This document shows positions 33,116 to 42,900 of a stretch of 64,000 nt of DNA, piece after piece. Within the stretch, counting starts at the first letter, position 1. Each line of letters begins with the position of its first letter. Source of the DNA: Salinicoccus carnicancri Crm (GTDB lineage: Bacteria > Bacillota > Bacilli > Staphylococcales > Salinicoccaceae); assembly GCF_000330705.1 (NCBI RefSeq), contig NZ_ANAM01000008.1, positions 806,001 to 870,000 on the forward strand, read 5' to 3'. The translations under genes and the position numbers were made by a program. The notes beneath the pieces are model-generated. The model was not told the origin of the DNA and ran no database searches. It was given only the letters and a program-made list of their open reading frames with translations.

Positions 33116-34138
33116 ATGATCGAATTCAAAGGACTGGAAAAAACATTCGAAGGGAAGCATGGTACCGTCCATGCTCTGAAGGATATAAACATGAAAGTGG
33201 GTAAGGGCGAAATCTACGGTGTGGTCGGCTTCAGCGGTGCAGGCAAGAGCACCCTGATCCGATGTGTCAACTATCTGGAACAGCCCACGGCCGGCAACGT
33301 GATTGTCGACGGCTCGGACCTCACCCGGATTTCCACAAAAGAAATCAGGAATGCCAAGAAGAAGATCGGCATGGTTTTCCAGCACTTCAACCTGCTGAAT
33401 TCAAAGACTGTCTATGCCAATATTGCGATGCCCCTCATACTGGACAATGCTCCAAAGCCGAAGATCAGGGAAAGGGTCATGGAGCTCCTCGATTTTGTCG
33501 GCCTGGCCGACAAGGCTAAAATGTATCCGGACCAGCTCTCCGGCGGTCAGAAGCAGAGGATCGGCATCGCCCGTGCGCTGGCGACCCGTCCATCGATACT
33601 GCTGTGTGATGAGGCGACTTCTGCGCTTGATCCACAGACGACCGATTCAATTTTGAAACTGCTCCAAAAAATCAACGAGGAGTACAATATTACCATCCTG
33701 CTGATCACCCATGAAATGTCAGTCGTCCGGGAGATATGCAACAGGGTTGCTGTAATGGAGCATGGCAATGTAATCGAGGAAGGCACCGTCTTTGAAATAT
33801 TCTCCAATCCACAGACTGTGACGGGACGGAATTTCGTCAATACGGTAATGCACACTGAAATCCCGAAATATGTAACCGATATGATTGCCGCCGATGACAA
33901 TGTCTACCGGATCAATTTCGTCGATCATACCGCAGCACGTCCTTTCCTGTCGCAGATTTCAAAGAAATTCGATGTGGAGGTCAACGTCCTGTTCGGCAAC
34001 ATCACTGAACTCCAGGGTGTGCCTTTCGGCAATCTCATTGTGACATTAAAAGGAACCGGCCAGGAGATTTCGGATGCTCTGTCCTATCTCGAAGATAACA
34101 AGATTGTCTACAGTGAGGTGAATACATATGCTGGTTAA
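33116..34138 (+). CDS. metN: Methionine ABC transporter ATP-binding protein
   Basis: A 340-residue ABC ATPase. Walker A is GFSGAGKSTL, the signature is LSGGQKQRIGIARAL and Walker B is ILLCDEATSALD. A C-terminal NIL/ACT domain (about 265-340) senses methionine in MetN proteins; its presence and the SAM riboswitch upstream make the methionine role firm. It forms a dimer on the inner face of the MetI permease. The ribosome site is AAGGAGCG. It is the first gene of metNIQ and overlaps metI by 11 nt. Confidence 0.96.
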   Translation: MIEFKGLEKTFEGKHGTVHALKDINMKVGKGEIYGVVGFSGAGKSTLIRCVNYLEQPTAGNVIVDGSDLTRISTKEIRNAKKKIGMVFQHFNLLNSKTVYANIAMPLILDNAPKPKIRERVMELLDFVGLADKAKMYPDQLSGGQKQRIGIARALATRPSILLCDEATSALDPQTTDSILKLLQKINEEYNITILLITHEMSVVREICNRVAVMEHGNVIEEGTVFEIFSNPQTVTGRNFVNTVMHTEIPKYVTDMIAADDNVYRINFVDHTAARPFLSQISKKFDVEVNVLFGNITELQGVPFGNLIVTLKGTGQEISDALSYLEDNKIVYSEVNTYAG

Positions 34139-34778
34139 TCAGGATCAGATTTTAAGTGCAGTCATCGAGACCGTGCAGATGGTCACGGTGTCATTCATTT
34201 TTTCAATACTGCTCGGGCTGCCGCTCGGTATCGCACTTTTTGTGACGCGGGCGGGTCAGATCCTTGAAAACAGGGCGGTGTTCAGCGTTCTCAACATTGT
34301 CATCAACGTTTTCAGATCCATCCCGTTCATCATCCTGCTTGTTGCAATCATTCCGTTCACAAGACTCGTCGTCGGCACTTCGATCGGTACAGCAGCAGCA
34401 ATCGTACCGATGATCGTCTATGCCGGGCCCTACATAGCACGACTTGTCGAGAGCTCGCTGCTCGAAGTCGATGACGGCGTCCTCGAAGCTGCCGATGCGA
34501 TGGGGGCCACCCCGCTCCAGACGATTCTCAGGTTCCTATTGCCGGAAGCCTTAAGCTCGCTCGTCGTCAATTTCACCATCGCAACAATCGGACTGATAGG
34601 CGCCTCTGCCATGGCGGGTACGGTCGGGGGCGGCGGTGTCGGCGACCTCGCCATCACATATGGCTACCAGCGCTTTGATACGGTCACCATGGCAATCACG
34701 GTGATCATCCTCATCGTCATGGTGCAGGGACTGCAGTCACTCGGAAACTTCGTGTCACGTGCTGTCGGAAGAAGATAA
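34128..34778 (+). CDS. metI: Methionine ABC transporter permease
   Basis: A 216-residue five-helix permease of the MetI family. The cytoplasmic EAA-type loop that docks MetN reads EVDDGVLEAADAMGATPLQTI. The N-terminal block FIFSILLGLPLGIALFVT and NVFRSIPFIILLVAIIP are typical of MetI. Two copies work with a MetN dimer. The start overlaps the end of metN, so translation is probably coupled. It is followed at 16 bp by metQ. Confidence 0.95.
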   Translation: MLVNQDQILSAVIETVQMVTVSFIFSILLGLPLGIALFVTRAGQILENRAVFSVLNIVINVFRSIPFIILLVAIIPFTRLVVGTSIGTAAAIVPMIVYAGPYIARLVESSLLEVDDGVLEAADAMGATPLQTILRFLLPEALSSLVVNFTIATIGLIGASAMAGTVGGGGVGDLAITYGYQRFDTVTMAITVIILIVMVQGLQSLGNFVSRAVGRR

Positions 34779-34794
34779 AAGGAGAAGATATATC

Positions 34795-35613
34795 ATGAAA
34801 AAATCAATTCTACTCACATTCATTCTTGTATTGTCAGCTGTTCTTGCCTCCTGCGGGGGCGGCAGCGAGGAAACGGTCAAAGTCGGAATCAGCGGAACGG
34901 ATACATCGACATGGGATTTCGTTGCTGAAAAAGCGGCTGAGGAAGGCATCAATATCGAAATCATTTCATTCAACGATTACGTACAGCCGAATACGGCACT
35001 CGCTGACGGGGAGCTTGATATCAACTCTTTCCAAACCGTCGCCTACTTCGATGAATTCATCGAAGAGCGCGATCTGGATCTCGCGCCGATTGCGACTACA
35101 TACCTTGCACCGATGGGACTCTACTCGGATTCGCTTGCAGCTCCTGAAGAAATTCCCGACGGTGGAAAGATTGCACTGCCGAATGATGTATCCAACCAGG
35201 GTCGTGCCCTGATGCTGCTTGAGGATGCAGGGCTCATCACTCTTGTTGACAACTATGACGGACTGGGGTCAATTTCCGACTCTGTTGTTGAAAATCCTAG
35301 AAACATTGAACTCGTCGAGACAGCGCCAGCACAGATCCCGAGGGCACTCGGTGATGTGGACGCCGGAGTGATAAACAACGGTATCGCAAGGGATGCAGGA
35401 TACAATCCGGTTGAAGACTCCATCTACCATGAAGATGAAACGGCCACTGATTACGTCAATATCATAGCTTCAAGAAGTGAGGATACTGATGATGAGACAC
35501 TGCAGAGAGTGGCTGAGCTCTTCCAGGAAGAGGATACCAAGCAATTCATAGAAGAAGAGCACGAAGGTTCTCTCATCCCGGCCTTCCTCCCGCTTGAGGA
35601 AATCGGCTGGTAA
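34795..35613 (+). CDS. metQ: Methionine-binding lipoprotein
   Basis: A 272-residue NlpA/MetQ lipoprotein. The signal peptide MKKSILLTFILVLSAVLAS ends at lipobox Cys20. The mature domain contains KVGISGTDTSTWDFVAEKA, NSFQTVAYFDEF and KIALPNDVSNQGRALMLL, the ligand-binding segments of the family. The ATG at 34795 follows AAAAGGAG and begins the signal peptide; an upstream in-frame start at 34759 lies inside metI. It is the last gene of the operon, ending at a strong terminator. It binds methionine outside the membrane for MetNI. Confidence 0.95.
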   Translation: MKKSILLTFILVLSAVLASCGGGSEETVKVGISGTDTSTWDFVAEKAAEEGINIEIISFNDYVQPNTALADGELDINSFQTVAYFDEFIEERDLDLAPIATTYLAPMGLYSDSLAAPEEIPDGGKIALPNDVSNQGRALMLLEDAGLITLVDNYDGLGSISDSVVENPRNIELVETAPAQIPRALGDVDAGVINNGIARDAGYNPVEDSIYHEDETATDYVNIIASRSEDTDDETLQRVAELFQEEDTKQFIEEEHEGSLIPAFLPLEEIGW

Positions 35614-35616
35614 CAC

Positions 35617-35646
35617 AAAAGCTCCCAGAAACTGGGAGCTTTTTTC
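35617..35646. terminator. Bidirectional terminator after metNIQ
   Basis: AAAAGCTCCCAG-AAA-CTGGGAGCTTTT followed by further T. It overlaps the stop of the converging MFS gene. Confidence 0.9.
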
Positions 35647-36817
35647 ATATTCTCTGTTTTTTGGATTCGTACCTGCCGTAGACCATGTAGTAGACCAGGA
35701 ACCCGAGTGCGACAAGCACGACCATTGAACTGTAGAGGCCGCTGTAGCCGAGTGCCGGTACGAGTACTCCGAGTATATAGGAGCCGACACCGAGTCCGAA
35801 GTCGAGGGCGATGAAATAAGTGGATGTGGCGAGACCCACATTTTTGGCATCTGCAATTTTTATGCAGAGTGCCTGGGAGATGGACTGGAAGTTTCCGTAA
35901 CCGAAACCGATCATCACACCTGACAAAAGCAGCATGAAGCCGGATCCTGTCTGTCCGAGTACGAGGTAGCCGATGGCGAGTACAATCAGCGATGGATACA
36001 TCACTACATTGGCACCTCTCTGGTCCATGATCCTTCCGGTGATCGGGCGTGTGATCAGGATGACGATTGCGTATACCAGGAAGAAGTAGGAGGAAGCGGC
36101 GACAAGACTCTGTTCTTCTGCAAACAATGCAATGAATGACAGGACCGTTGAATAGGCCATGCAGATGAGCAGCACGACAATCCCAACCGGCATCGCCTTT
36201 TTATCAATCCATTCGAACTTCGGCTTCGGTTCTTTTTCAAGATCGACTGTCGTATTATCCGTACGCACGAAGAGTGTAAATATACTGGCGGTCAGTACAA
36301 GGACGAAGACGATCAGAAACAGCATCTGATATTCGATGAACTGCAGCAGGTAGAAGGCCATGAACGGCCCGAGCGCTGTGGCAATGACGAAGCTCAGACT
36401 GAAGTAGCTGATGCCCTCCCCTCTTCTGCTCTGAGGCAGGGCGAGTGCCGCAAGTGTCCCGACAGCCGTCGTCGCCACACCGTTTGATAGTCCGTTGAAG
36501 AATCTCACTATGAGCAGGAGCGTCAGGTTGTCGGCGATAAAATAGAGGCCGTATGTAATGACGAACATGACCGTTCCGATGTACATGATCTTTCTCGCTC
36601 CGATCAGACTGAGCTGATGGCCGGTCAGTATCCTGCCGATCAATGATCCAACGATGAAGATTCCGGCCACCAGACCGGCGGTGCTCGTGGATATGCCGAA
36701 TTCATCCACGGCATAACCGCTGATCGTCACCATCAGCAGGAACATCGCCAGCATGATGAAGAAATTAAATATGAATATGATGATGAAATCTTTTGTCCAA
36801 AGCCTTTCCTTTGCCAT
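35645..36817 (-). CDS. MFS transporter
   Basis: A 390-residue, 12-helix major facilitator. The loop 2-3 motif is GRILTGHQLSLIGARKIM, a variant of the MFS motif A, with the second-half copy GRIMDQRGANVVMY. Helices are evenly spaced from residue 10 to 385. The drug-efflux-type arrangement is suggested by VRFFNGLSNGVATTAVGTLA on helix 4, but the substrate is unknown. A large cytoplasmic loop (about 185-205) is charged. The ribosome site AAGGA lies before ATG 36817. It stands alone, downstream of the second DASS gene on the same strand, and converges on metQ. Confidence 0.85.
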   Translation of the reverse strand: MAKERLWTKDFIIIFIFNFFIMLAMFLLMVTISGYAVDEFGISTSTAGLVAGIFIVGSLIGRILTGHQLSLIGARKIMYIGTVMFVITYGLYFIADNLTLLLIVRFFNGLSNGVATTAVGTLAALALPQSRRGEGISYFSLSFVIATALGPFMAFYLLQFIEYQMLFLIVFVLVLTASIFTLFVRTDNTTVDLEKEPKPKFEWIDKKAMPVGIVVLLICMAYSTVLSFIALFAEEQSLVAASSYFFLVYAIVILITRPITGRIMDQRGANVVMYPSLIVLAIGYLVLGQTGSGFMLLLSGVMIGFGYGNFQSISQALCIKIADAKNVGLATSTYFIALDFGLGVGSYILGVLVPALGYSGLYSSMVVLVALGFLVYYMVYGRYESKKQRI

Positions 36818-36922
36818 TCAACCATTCCTTAAACTAATATAATAAGCATTTCAGACCATACGTGAATCATATCATACTGCGCTTTATAACTCCTATGGAT
36901 TTTAAGGATGAGCCATGAAAAA

Positions 36923-38347
36923 TCAGCACCACATATTCCAGTAGAGGAGTGCCGCAAGTATCGACACGACAAGGAATGTAAGACTTGAGAATACCGCCAT
37001 CACATAGTGATCCTTCCTGCTCAGGACACCTTCTTTGAATGCGAAATACAATGTTGGGGAATGGATCGGCAGTATATTCGTACCACCGATTATCATGATG
37101 ACGATGAAGGCGAGGGTGAGCACCTGTACACCGGTCATATCCGCGTACGAAATCATGACGGGAAATATCACGATGACAGCTGAAGTCGGTACGATAAAAA
37201 TCATGCGGAATAAAAACATGATCACTGCGACGATGATGATATTGAGGACTGTACCGGCATCCTCCGGCACCAGACCGATCAGCTGCTCCGCAATCACACG
37301 TGCGGTGCCGTTCTGATCCAGTATTACACCGATGGACAGCGATGCACCGATGAGCAGGAAGTTTTCCCAGTTGAACCCACGTATATCCTTGTCGGTAATC
37401 AGCTCTATCTTCGGCAGTGCATAAAGCACGAGAAGGATCATCGGTGGCAAAAGCGTCGGCACTTTTTCCGGATCCGTGAATATCCAGGTCAGTATCATCA
37501 TACTGAATGTCAGAACTACGAACCAGAAGCGCTTCGTCGGCCTATATTCATGATGATCCATGCCGGTCAGATCCTTTTCCATGGTAAAGTCCTCCGCACT
37601 TTCTGATGGATAGGACAGTTTCAGATAAAACCATGAAAACATGCTTGTAACGATGATAGCACACCAAAGTGGCGGCGCGATGACCATGAACCAGTCAAAC
37701 CAGCCCAGGTCGGCAATTCCATAATCTTTCAGCAGCTGAGCCGCAAGTATGGGATAGCCTCCGCCAGTGTAAACGATCATCGTGCTGTTCTGATTGACGA
37801 ATCCCGTGACGTACAGAGCATACTTTTTGAACACACTGTCCCCTGGGAAACCGAATGCTTCATTCATACTGTCAACAAAAGGAAGTACTGTTTTCAGCCT
37901 TGCGAATGCAGAGGGCATCAACACCGGCAGCACAGACATGAAAACCGGCAGAATAAGTGCGATCTTACGGGGTGTGATGTTTTTGATCCCCAATATCTTT
38001 GTAGAAATCACTTTATCTGCATCCGCCCTGATAAGCACCCGGCTCAATATGGAGAGGATCAGTATGAAATATAGCGCAGAGGAAAGAAACCCGGACATGG
38101 CATCTTCCACCGAGTCTGTCAGGTTCAGGAGGATTATCATCGCAAGTATCAGTATGCTCGCCGCACCGGTCGGCATTTTCGAAAGTGTCCACAGATAAAT
38201 GGCGAGTGTCAGGAGCGAAACGGTTCTCTGCTGTTCCGGACTGAAGTCACGGAGAATGGAATCCGGGGCAAAAATTGCAAAAAGGATGATGCCCGCAATT
38301 ATTGCTGCATGTACCGTCCGGGACTTGAATCTGCCTGTAAACTTCAT
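36923..38347 (-). CDS. DASS (SLC13-type) carboxylate transporter, second copy
   Basis: A 474-residue transporter clearly paralogous to the product of 15432-16856: shared blocks include RDFSPEQQRTV, SGFLSSALYFILIL, VLPVLMPSAFARLK and LLPPMILLVLYALPK. The substrate motifs VNQNSTMIVYTGGG and GGTNILPIHSPTLYF are intact. It should move di- or tricarboxylates with cations. ATG 38347 is chosen because AGGTGA lies 5-6 bp before it, the same layout as the paralogue. It lies downstream of gltBD but beyond a terminator, so it is probably a separate unit. 2-oxoglutarate is one candidate substrate given the neighbour, which is inference only. Confidence 0.88.
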   Translation of the reverse strand: MKFTGRFKSRTVHAAIIAGIILFAIFAPDSILRDFSPEQQRTVSLLTLAIYLWTLSKMPTGAASILILAMIILLNLTDSVEDAMSGFLSSALYFILILSILSRVLIRADADKVISTKILGIKNITPRKIALILPVFMSVLPVLMPSAFARLKTVLPFVDSMNEAFGFPGDSVFKKYALYVTGFVNQNSTMIVYTGGGYPILAAQLLKDYGIADLGWFDWFMVIAPPLWCAIIVTSMFSWFYLKLSYPSESAEDFTMEKDLTGMDHHEYRPTKRFWFVVLTFSMMILTWIFTDPEKVPTLLPPMILLVLYALPKIELITDKDIRGFNWENFLLIGASLSIGVILDQNGTARVIAEQLIGLVPEDAGTVLNIIIVAVIMFLFRMIFIVPTSAVIVIFPVMISYADMTGVQVLTLAFIVIMIIGGTNILPIHSPTLYFAFKEGVLSRKDHYVMAVFSSLTFLVVSILAALLYWNMWC

Positions 38348-38438
38348 GTTCATCACCTGTCATGTTCCGGATTCATGTCACTTCCCAGATGCCGATTTCT
38401 TTAACATTACCCTTTACAGGGCATTCAGAACCCAAAAG

Positions 38439-38474
38439 AAAAACGGAATGCCCGCCGGGGCATCCCGTTTTTTG
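38439..38474 (-). terminator. Terminator of gltBD
   Basis: AAAACGGAATGCCC pairs with GGGCATCCCGTTTT (one mismatch), with T-runs on both sides, 5 bases beyond the gltD stop. Confidence 0.8.
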
Positions 38475-38478
38475 AACC

Positions 38479-39948
38479 CTAACCTGTCTTATGGAACATC
38501 TTGTTCTGCACAGCGAATTTATGGGCCGCCTTGGCAACGCCGCGGCCTTCCTTGATGGCCCATACGACCAGACTCTGCCCGCGCCTTGCGTCCCCAGCGG
38601 CAAACACTTTCCTTCTGTTCGTCTTATAGTTATCTTCGTCTGCAGCAATCTTGTTCTGCTCCATATGAAGGTTGAAAGCTTTCGGCAATTCGCTCTCCAC
38701 ACCTTCGAATCCGATGGAAAGCAGGATGAGATCCGCCTTGAAATACCTTTCCCGCTCCTCAAGCGTCATCCCGGACAGTGATTCCTGTCCGAGCACCTGG
38801 GTGTTGACCCCTTTCAGATCACCGATCATATCCACATCATACCCCATGGTCTGTACACCATAGGCACGCGGTTCGATGCCGAACTTCGCCTGGTACTCCG
38901 CATGCGCGTAGTCCAGTTTGAACGTCTGCTTTTCGAGCGGCCAGAATGGATTGCCCTTCATTTCATCAGGCAGACGGTCGTATTTATTGAACTGGAAGAC
39001 AGACTTGCAGTCTTCACGCAGGGCCATGGCAACACAGTCCGCCCCTGTGTCTCCGCCGCCAATGACGATGACATGCTTCCCTTCGGCGGTGACCCCGGGC
39101 TCATCAATCTCACCGAAATGATACTTCGTCTGCTCGGTCAGGTAATCCATCGCAAACTGTATGTCACGGCTCTGACGCCCTTCAAGCTTCAGATCCCTCT
39201 GCTTCCTGGCACCCACTGCGACAATCACTGCATCATATTCTGCGTCCAGGGTATCGTAAGTGACATCGGAACCGACATTCACGTCACAGATGAACCTGAT
39301 GCCCGCTGCCTGCATGATGCTTATACGTCGTTCCACCACTTCCTTATCCAGCTTCATGTTCGGAATGCCGTACCTCAGCAGACCGCCTGGTTTCGCATCA
39401 CGCTCATAGACATCCACATCATGGCCCCACGAATTCATCTCATCGGCGGCCGTAAGACCCGCCGGTCCGCTGCCGATGATGGCGATGCGGGTACCCAGAC
39501 GGTGTTTCGGTTTCCTCGGCTTAACCCAGTCCTGTTCGTAGGCCTCATCAATGATGGTCCGTTCTATCCCCTTGATTGCCACCGGTTCGCTGTTGATGGC
39601 GAGGACACATGAAGATTCACACGGTGCAGGGCAGACACTGCCTGTAAACTCAGGAAAGTTATTCGTTTCCGCCAGGCGTCGGTAAGCTTCCCTGAAATCC
39701 CCCTGGTGGACGAGGTCATTCCATTCAGGGATATAGTTGCCGATAGGACAGCCGACCGTTTCTTTGCCGACACCTGTGCCCGTCTGGCAGAACGGGGTGC
39801 CGCAGTCCATGCAGCGTGCCCCCTGCTCACTTGCTTCATCATTGCAGAATCGATGCTGGAAAGCATCGTAATTACCAATCCTTTCCCTGGGATCCGCTTC
39901 GTCCTGTTTCTTTCTGTCATATTTTAAAAACCCTTTGAATTCTCCCAT
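38479..39948 (-). CDS. gltD: Glutamate synthase small (beta) subunit
   Basis: A 489-residue NADPH-dependent beta subunit. N-terminal cysteines for iron-sulfur clusters are in ARCMDCGTPFC and GCPIGNYIPEWND with CPAPCESSC. The FAD fold is IAIIGSGPAGLTAAD and the NADPH fold is VIVIGGGDTGADCVA. It passes electrons from NADPH to GltB for glutamate formation from glutamine and 2-oxoglutarate. It lies 16 bp downstream of gltB in the same operon, and ends at the terminator 38439-38474. In Bacillus the genes are called gltB (small) and gltA (large). Confidence 0.95.
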   Translation of the reverse strand: MGEFKGFLKYDRKKQDEADPRERIGNYDAFQHRFCNDEASEQGARCMDCGTPFCQTGTGVGKETVGCPIGNYIPEWNDLVHQGDFREAYRRLAETNNFPEFTGSVCPAPCESSCVLAINSEPVAIKGIERTIIDEAYEQDWVKPRKPKHRLGTRIAIIGSGPAGLTAADEMNSWGHDVDVYERDAKPGGLLRYGIPNMKLDKEVVERRISIMQAAGIRFICDVNVGSDVTYDTLDAEYDAVIVAVGARKQRDLKLEGRQSRDIQFAMDYLTEQTKYHFGEIDEPGVTAEGKHVIVIGGGDTGADCVAMALREDCKSVFQFNKYDRLPDEMKGNPFWPLEKQTFKLDYAHAEYQAKFGIEPRAYGVQTMGYDVDMIGDLKGVNTQVLGQESLSGMTLEERERYFKADLILLSIGFEGVESELPKAFNLHMEQNKIAADEDNYKTNRRKVFAAGDARRGQSLVVWAIKEGRGVAKAAHKFAVQNKMFHKTG

Positions 39949-39964
39949 ACGGCAGTGCTCCTTT

Positions 39965-42900
39965 CTAATGGATATTCATCTTTTCAAGTTCATCATCCGC
40001 TACTTCCATTTCATTGTTGAATGCATTCAGTTCCGCCTCTTTTCTGGATTTTTTCGCCCCAAGTCCGAAACGGATCTTCTGCTGCATTTTTCTGTATTCT
40101 GCCGGAATCACCTTGATGATCTCCAATTCACCGCTCTCAATACGCGCGAGCGCCGTCCGTGCTTTATCACTGCCGGTAAAGTAATTGTGGCCATACAGCA
40201 GATGCTTCACCTTCTCCATCTCTTCGGCATCTGTGACATGTCCCAGTTCAATCATTTCACCGTTCATGTTCACTTTGTTTTCTGCAATGGATTTTTCATT
40301 GATGATATAAGCAATGCCGCCGCTCATCCCTGCAGCAAAGTTTTTACCGATATCCCCTAGTATTACAGCGCGGCCGCCGGTCATGTATTCAAGACCGTGG
40401 TCTCCTATCCCCTCGACGACAACTTCTGCACCGCTGTTCCTTACACAGAAGCGCTCTCCGGCCATACCATTGATGAACGCCTGTCCAGCTATCGCACCGT
40501 ACAGGCATACATTGCCTGTGATGATTTCATGGCTGCGGTTCACATTTGGTGCCTGTACGATGATGCGGCCGCCGGAAATGCCTTTGCCGACATAGTCATT
40601 CAGATCCCCGGTATGGTGCAGCGTGAGCCCCTGCGGTATGAATGCACCGTAACTCTGCCCTCCGTGACCAAACGTATTGACTCTGTAATGATCGTGCCTG
40701 AGCGTGTCCATGCCATGAGTGTTGGTAATGAGACTCCCCAGCCTCGTACCGACGTTCCTGTGCCTGTTCTTCACATGATAGGCCGCTTCGTGACTTTCTC
40801 CCATTTCCACCTGTTCTTTGAAATCCGGCAGCATCGTCAAATCATCGAGCGACCATTCGAACGGATGCTCCTGCCCCTTCGTCTTTCTTCTGTCCCCTTC
40901 GATCTGTATGAGGAGCGGGGCGAGATCAATCTCACTCATCTGATGCTGGGCCGTCTTGGCCGTATCCACCTCAAGATGTTCAACAGCGCCGACGAGTTCA
41001 TCCATGGATTTCAGCCCGAGTTCCGCAAGGATCTCCCTGATGTCTTCAGCAATGAAGTGCATGAAGTTGACGACATGCTCCGCCTTTCCGGTAAACAGCT
41101 TTCTGAGATCGCCATTCTGCGTCGCGATGCCGACAGGACATGTATCCTTATGGCACACACGCATCATGATGCAGCCGAGGACGACGAGCGGTGCTGTGGC
41201 GAATGCAAATTCTTCCGCGCCAAGGGCACACGCCACCGCGACATCGCGCCCGGTCATCAGCTTGCCGTCCGTTTCGAGTGTCACACGGGACCTCAGCCCA
41301 TTCAGCTGCAGTGTCTGATGCGCTTCGGTCAGTCCGAGTTCCCACGGCAGACCGGCGTGCTGAATGCTCGTGATCGGTGACGCCCCCGTACCGCCGTCGA
41401 AACCGCTGATGACGATCTTATCAGCATATGCCTTCGCCACCCCTGCAGCAATCGTCCCGACACCATCTTTTGCCACCAGTTTCACTGAAATATCTGCGTC
41501 CTTGTTGGCATTCTTAAGGTCGTGTATGAGCTGTGCCAGATCTTCAATGGAATAAATATCATGGTGCGGCGGCGGTGAGATCAGACCGACTCCCGGTGTG
41601 GAGTTCCGTATCTCCGCCACCCACGGATACACTTTCTGGCCGGGCAGCTGGCCGCCCTCGCCCGGTTTTGCACCCTGGGCAACTTTGATCTGTATTTCCT
41701 TTGCACTGTTCAGGTACTGGCTGTTCACACCGAAACGGCCCGATGCCACCTGTTTGATGGCGCTGTTCAGGTTTCTGCCGTCTTCATCCGCTTCAAACCG
41801 CTCCGGATTCTCTCCGCCTTCACCACTGTTGCTTTTGCCGCCGATCATATTCATGGCTTCAGCAAGTGTTTCGTGTGCTTCCTGGGAAAGTGACCCGTAG
41901 CTCATCGCCCCCGTCTTGAAACGTTTGACGATTTCCTCTTTCGGCTCCACCTGGCTGATGGGAATCGATCTGCCCGCCTTGAACCTGAGCAGATGCCTGA
42001 TGCTCGAATGATGGCTGTCGTGCATATAGTCCCTGTACTCCCTGTATGCCTCCCCATCATTTGTACGGCATGCCTTCTGCAGCAGGCGTATGGACTCCGG
42101 ATTGATTACATGATGATCGCCCTGCTGTCTCCACTGGAACTTGCTGCCCGCTTCAAGATACTCGAGTCTCACGTCCTGCATCTTTTTATTCCTGACGTCA
42201 ATATCCCCAATGGACAGTCCCCCTATTTTGGACGTTGCGCCATCGAAGTATTTCTCCATGACCGATGCCCCGAGGCCGACCGCTTCAAATACCTGTGCAC
42301 CATGATAGCTCTGGACTGTAGATATGCCCATTTTCGCCATCACTTTGATCAGCCCTTCGGTGAGTGCCTTATTGTAGTCGGTAACAGCTGTATCGTGCCC
42401 GCCGGATACACCCGCAATCGTCTCCTGTGCAATGTATGGGAGAACGGCATTGGCACCAAAGCCGATCAACGCAGCCACATGGTGCACTTCCCTCACCTCG
42501 GCAGTCTTCGTGACGATGCTGGTCCTTGTCCGCAGTCCCTCTCGGATCAGCGCCTGATGCACCGCACTTGTTATGAGGAGGGACGGCATGACATATACAC
42601 CATGATCCGAAAGTATCCTTTCATCCGTAAGAACCAGCACGCCATGCGTTTTTGCTTTTTCCACCGCTTCAGCAGCAGTCTGGCGGACCGCCTCCTCAAG
42701 CGATCCTGTGTACGTAATGTCGAGCTCGGCAATACCGAGCTTCAATACATCCTCACGGCCTAGTGTCCGGTAATCGATGACCGGACGCTCTATCTGCACC
42801 CTGTCCAGCGCGGAAATATCCGGCGCAACCAGGCTCCCCTCGCCGCCGAGGTAGGTGATTTCACTCGTCACGATCTTTTCCCTGTAGGAATCAAGCGGCG

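Noticed and set aside
40397-41380. Open frame of 327 codons antisense to gltB
   Set aside because: It is entirely inside a well-conserved gene on the other strand, with no ribosome site or recognisable domain. The same holds for 41993-42763 and 38902-39612.
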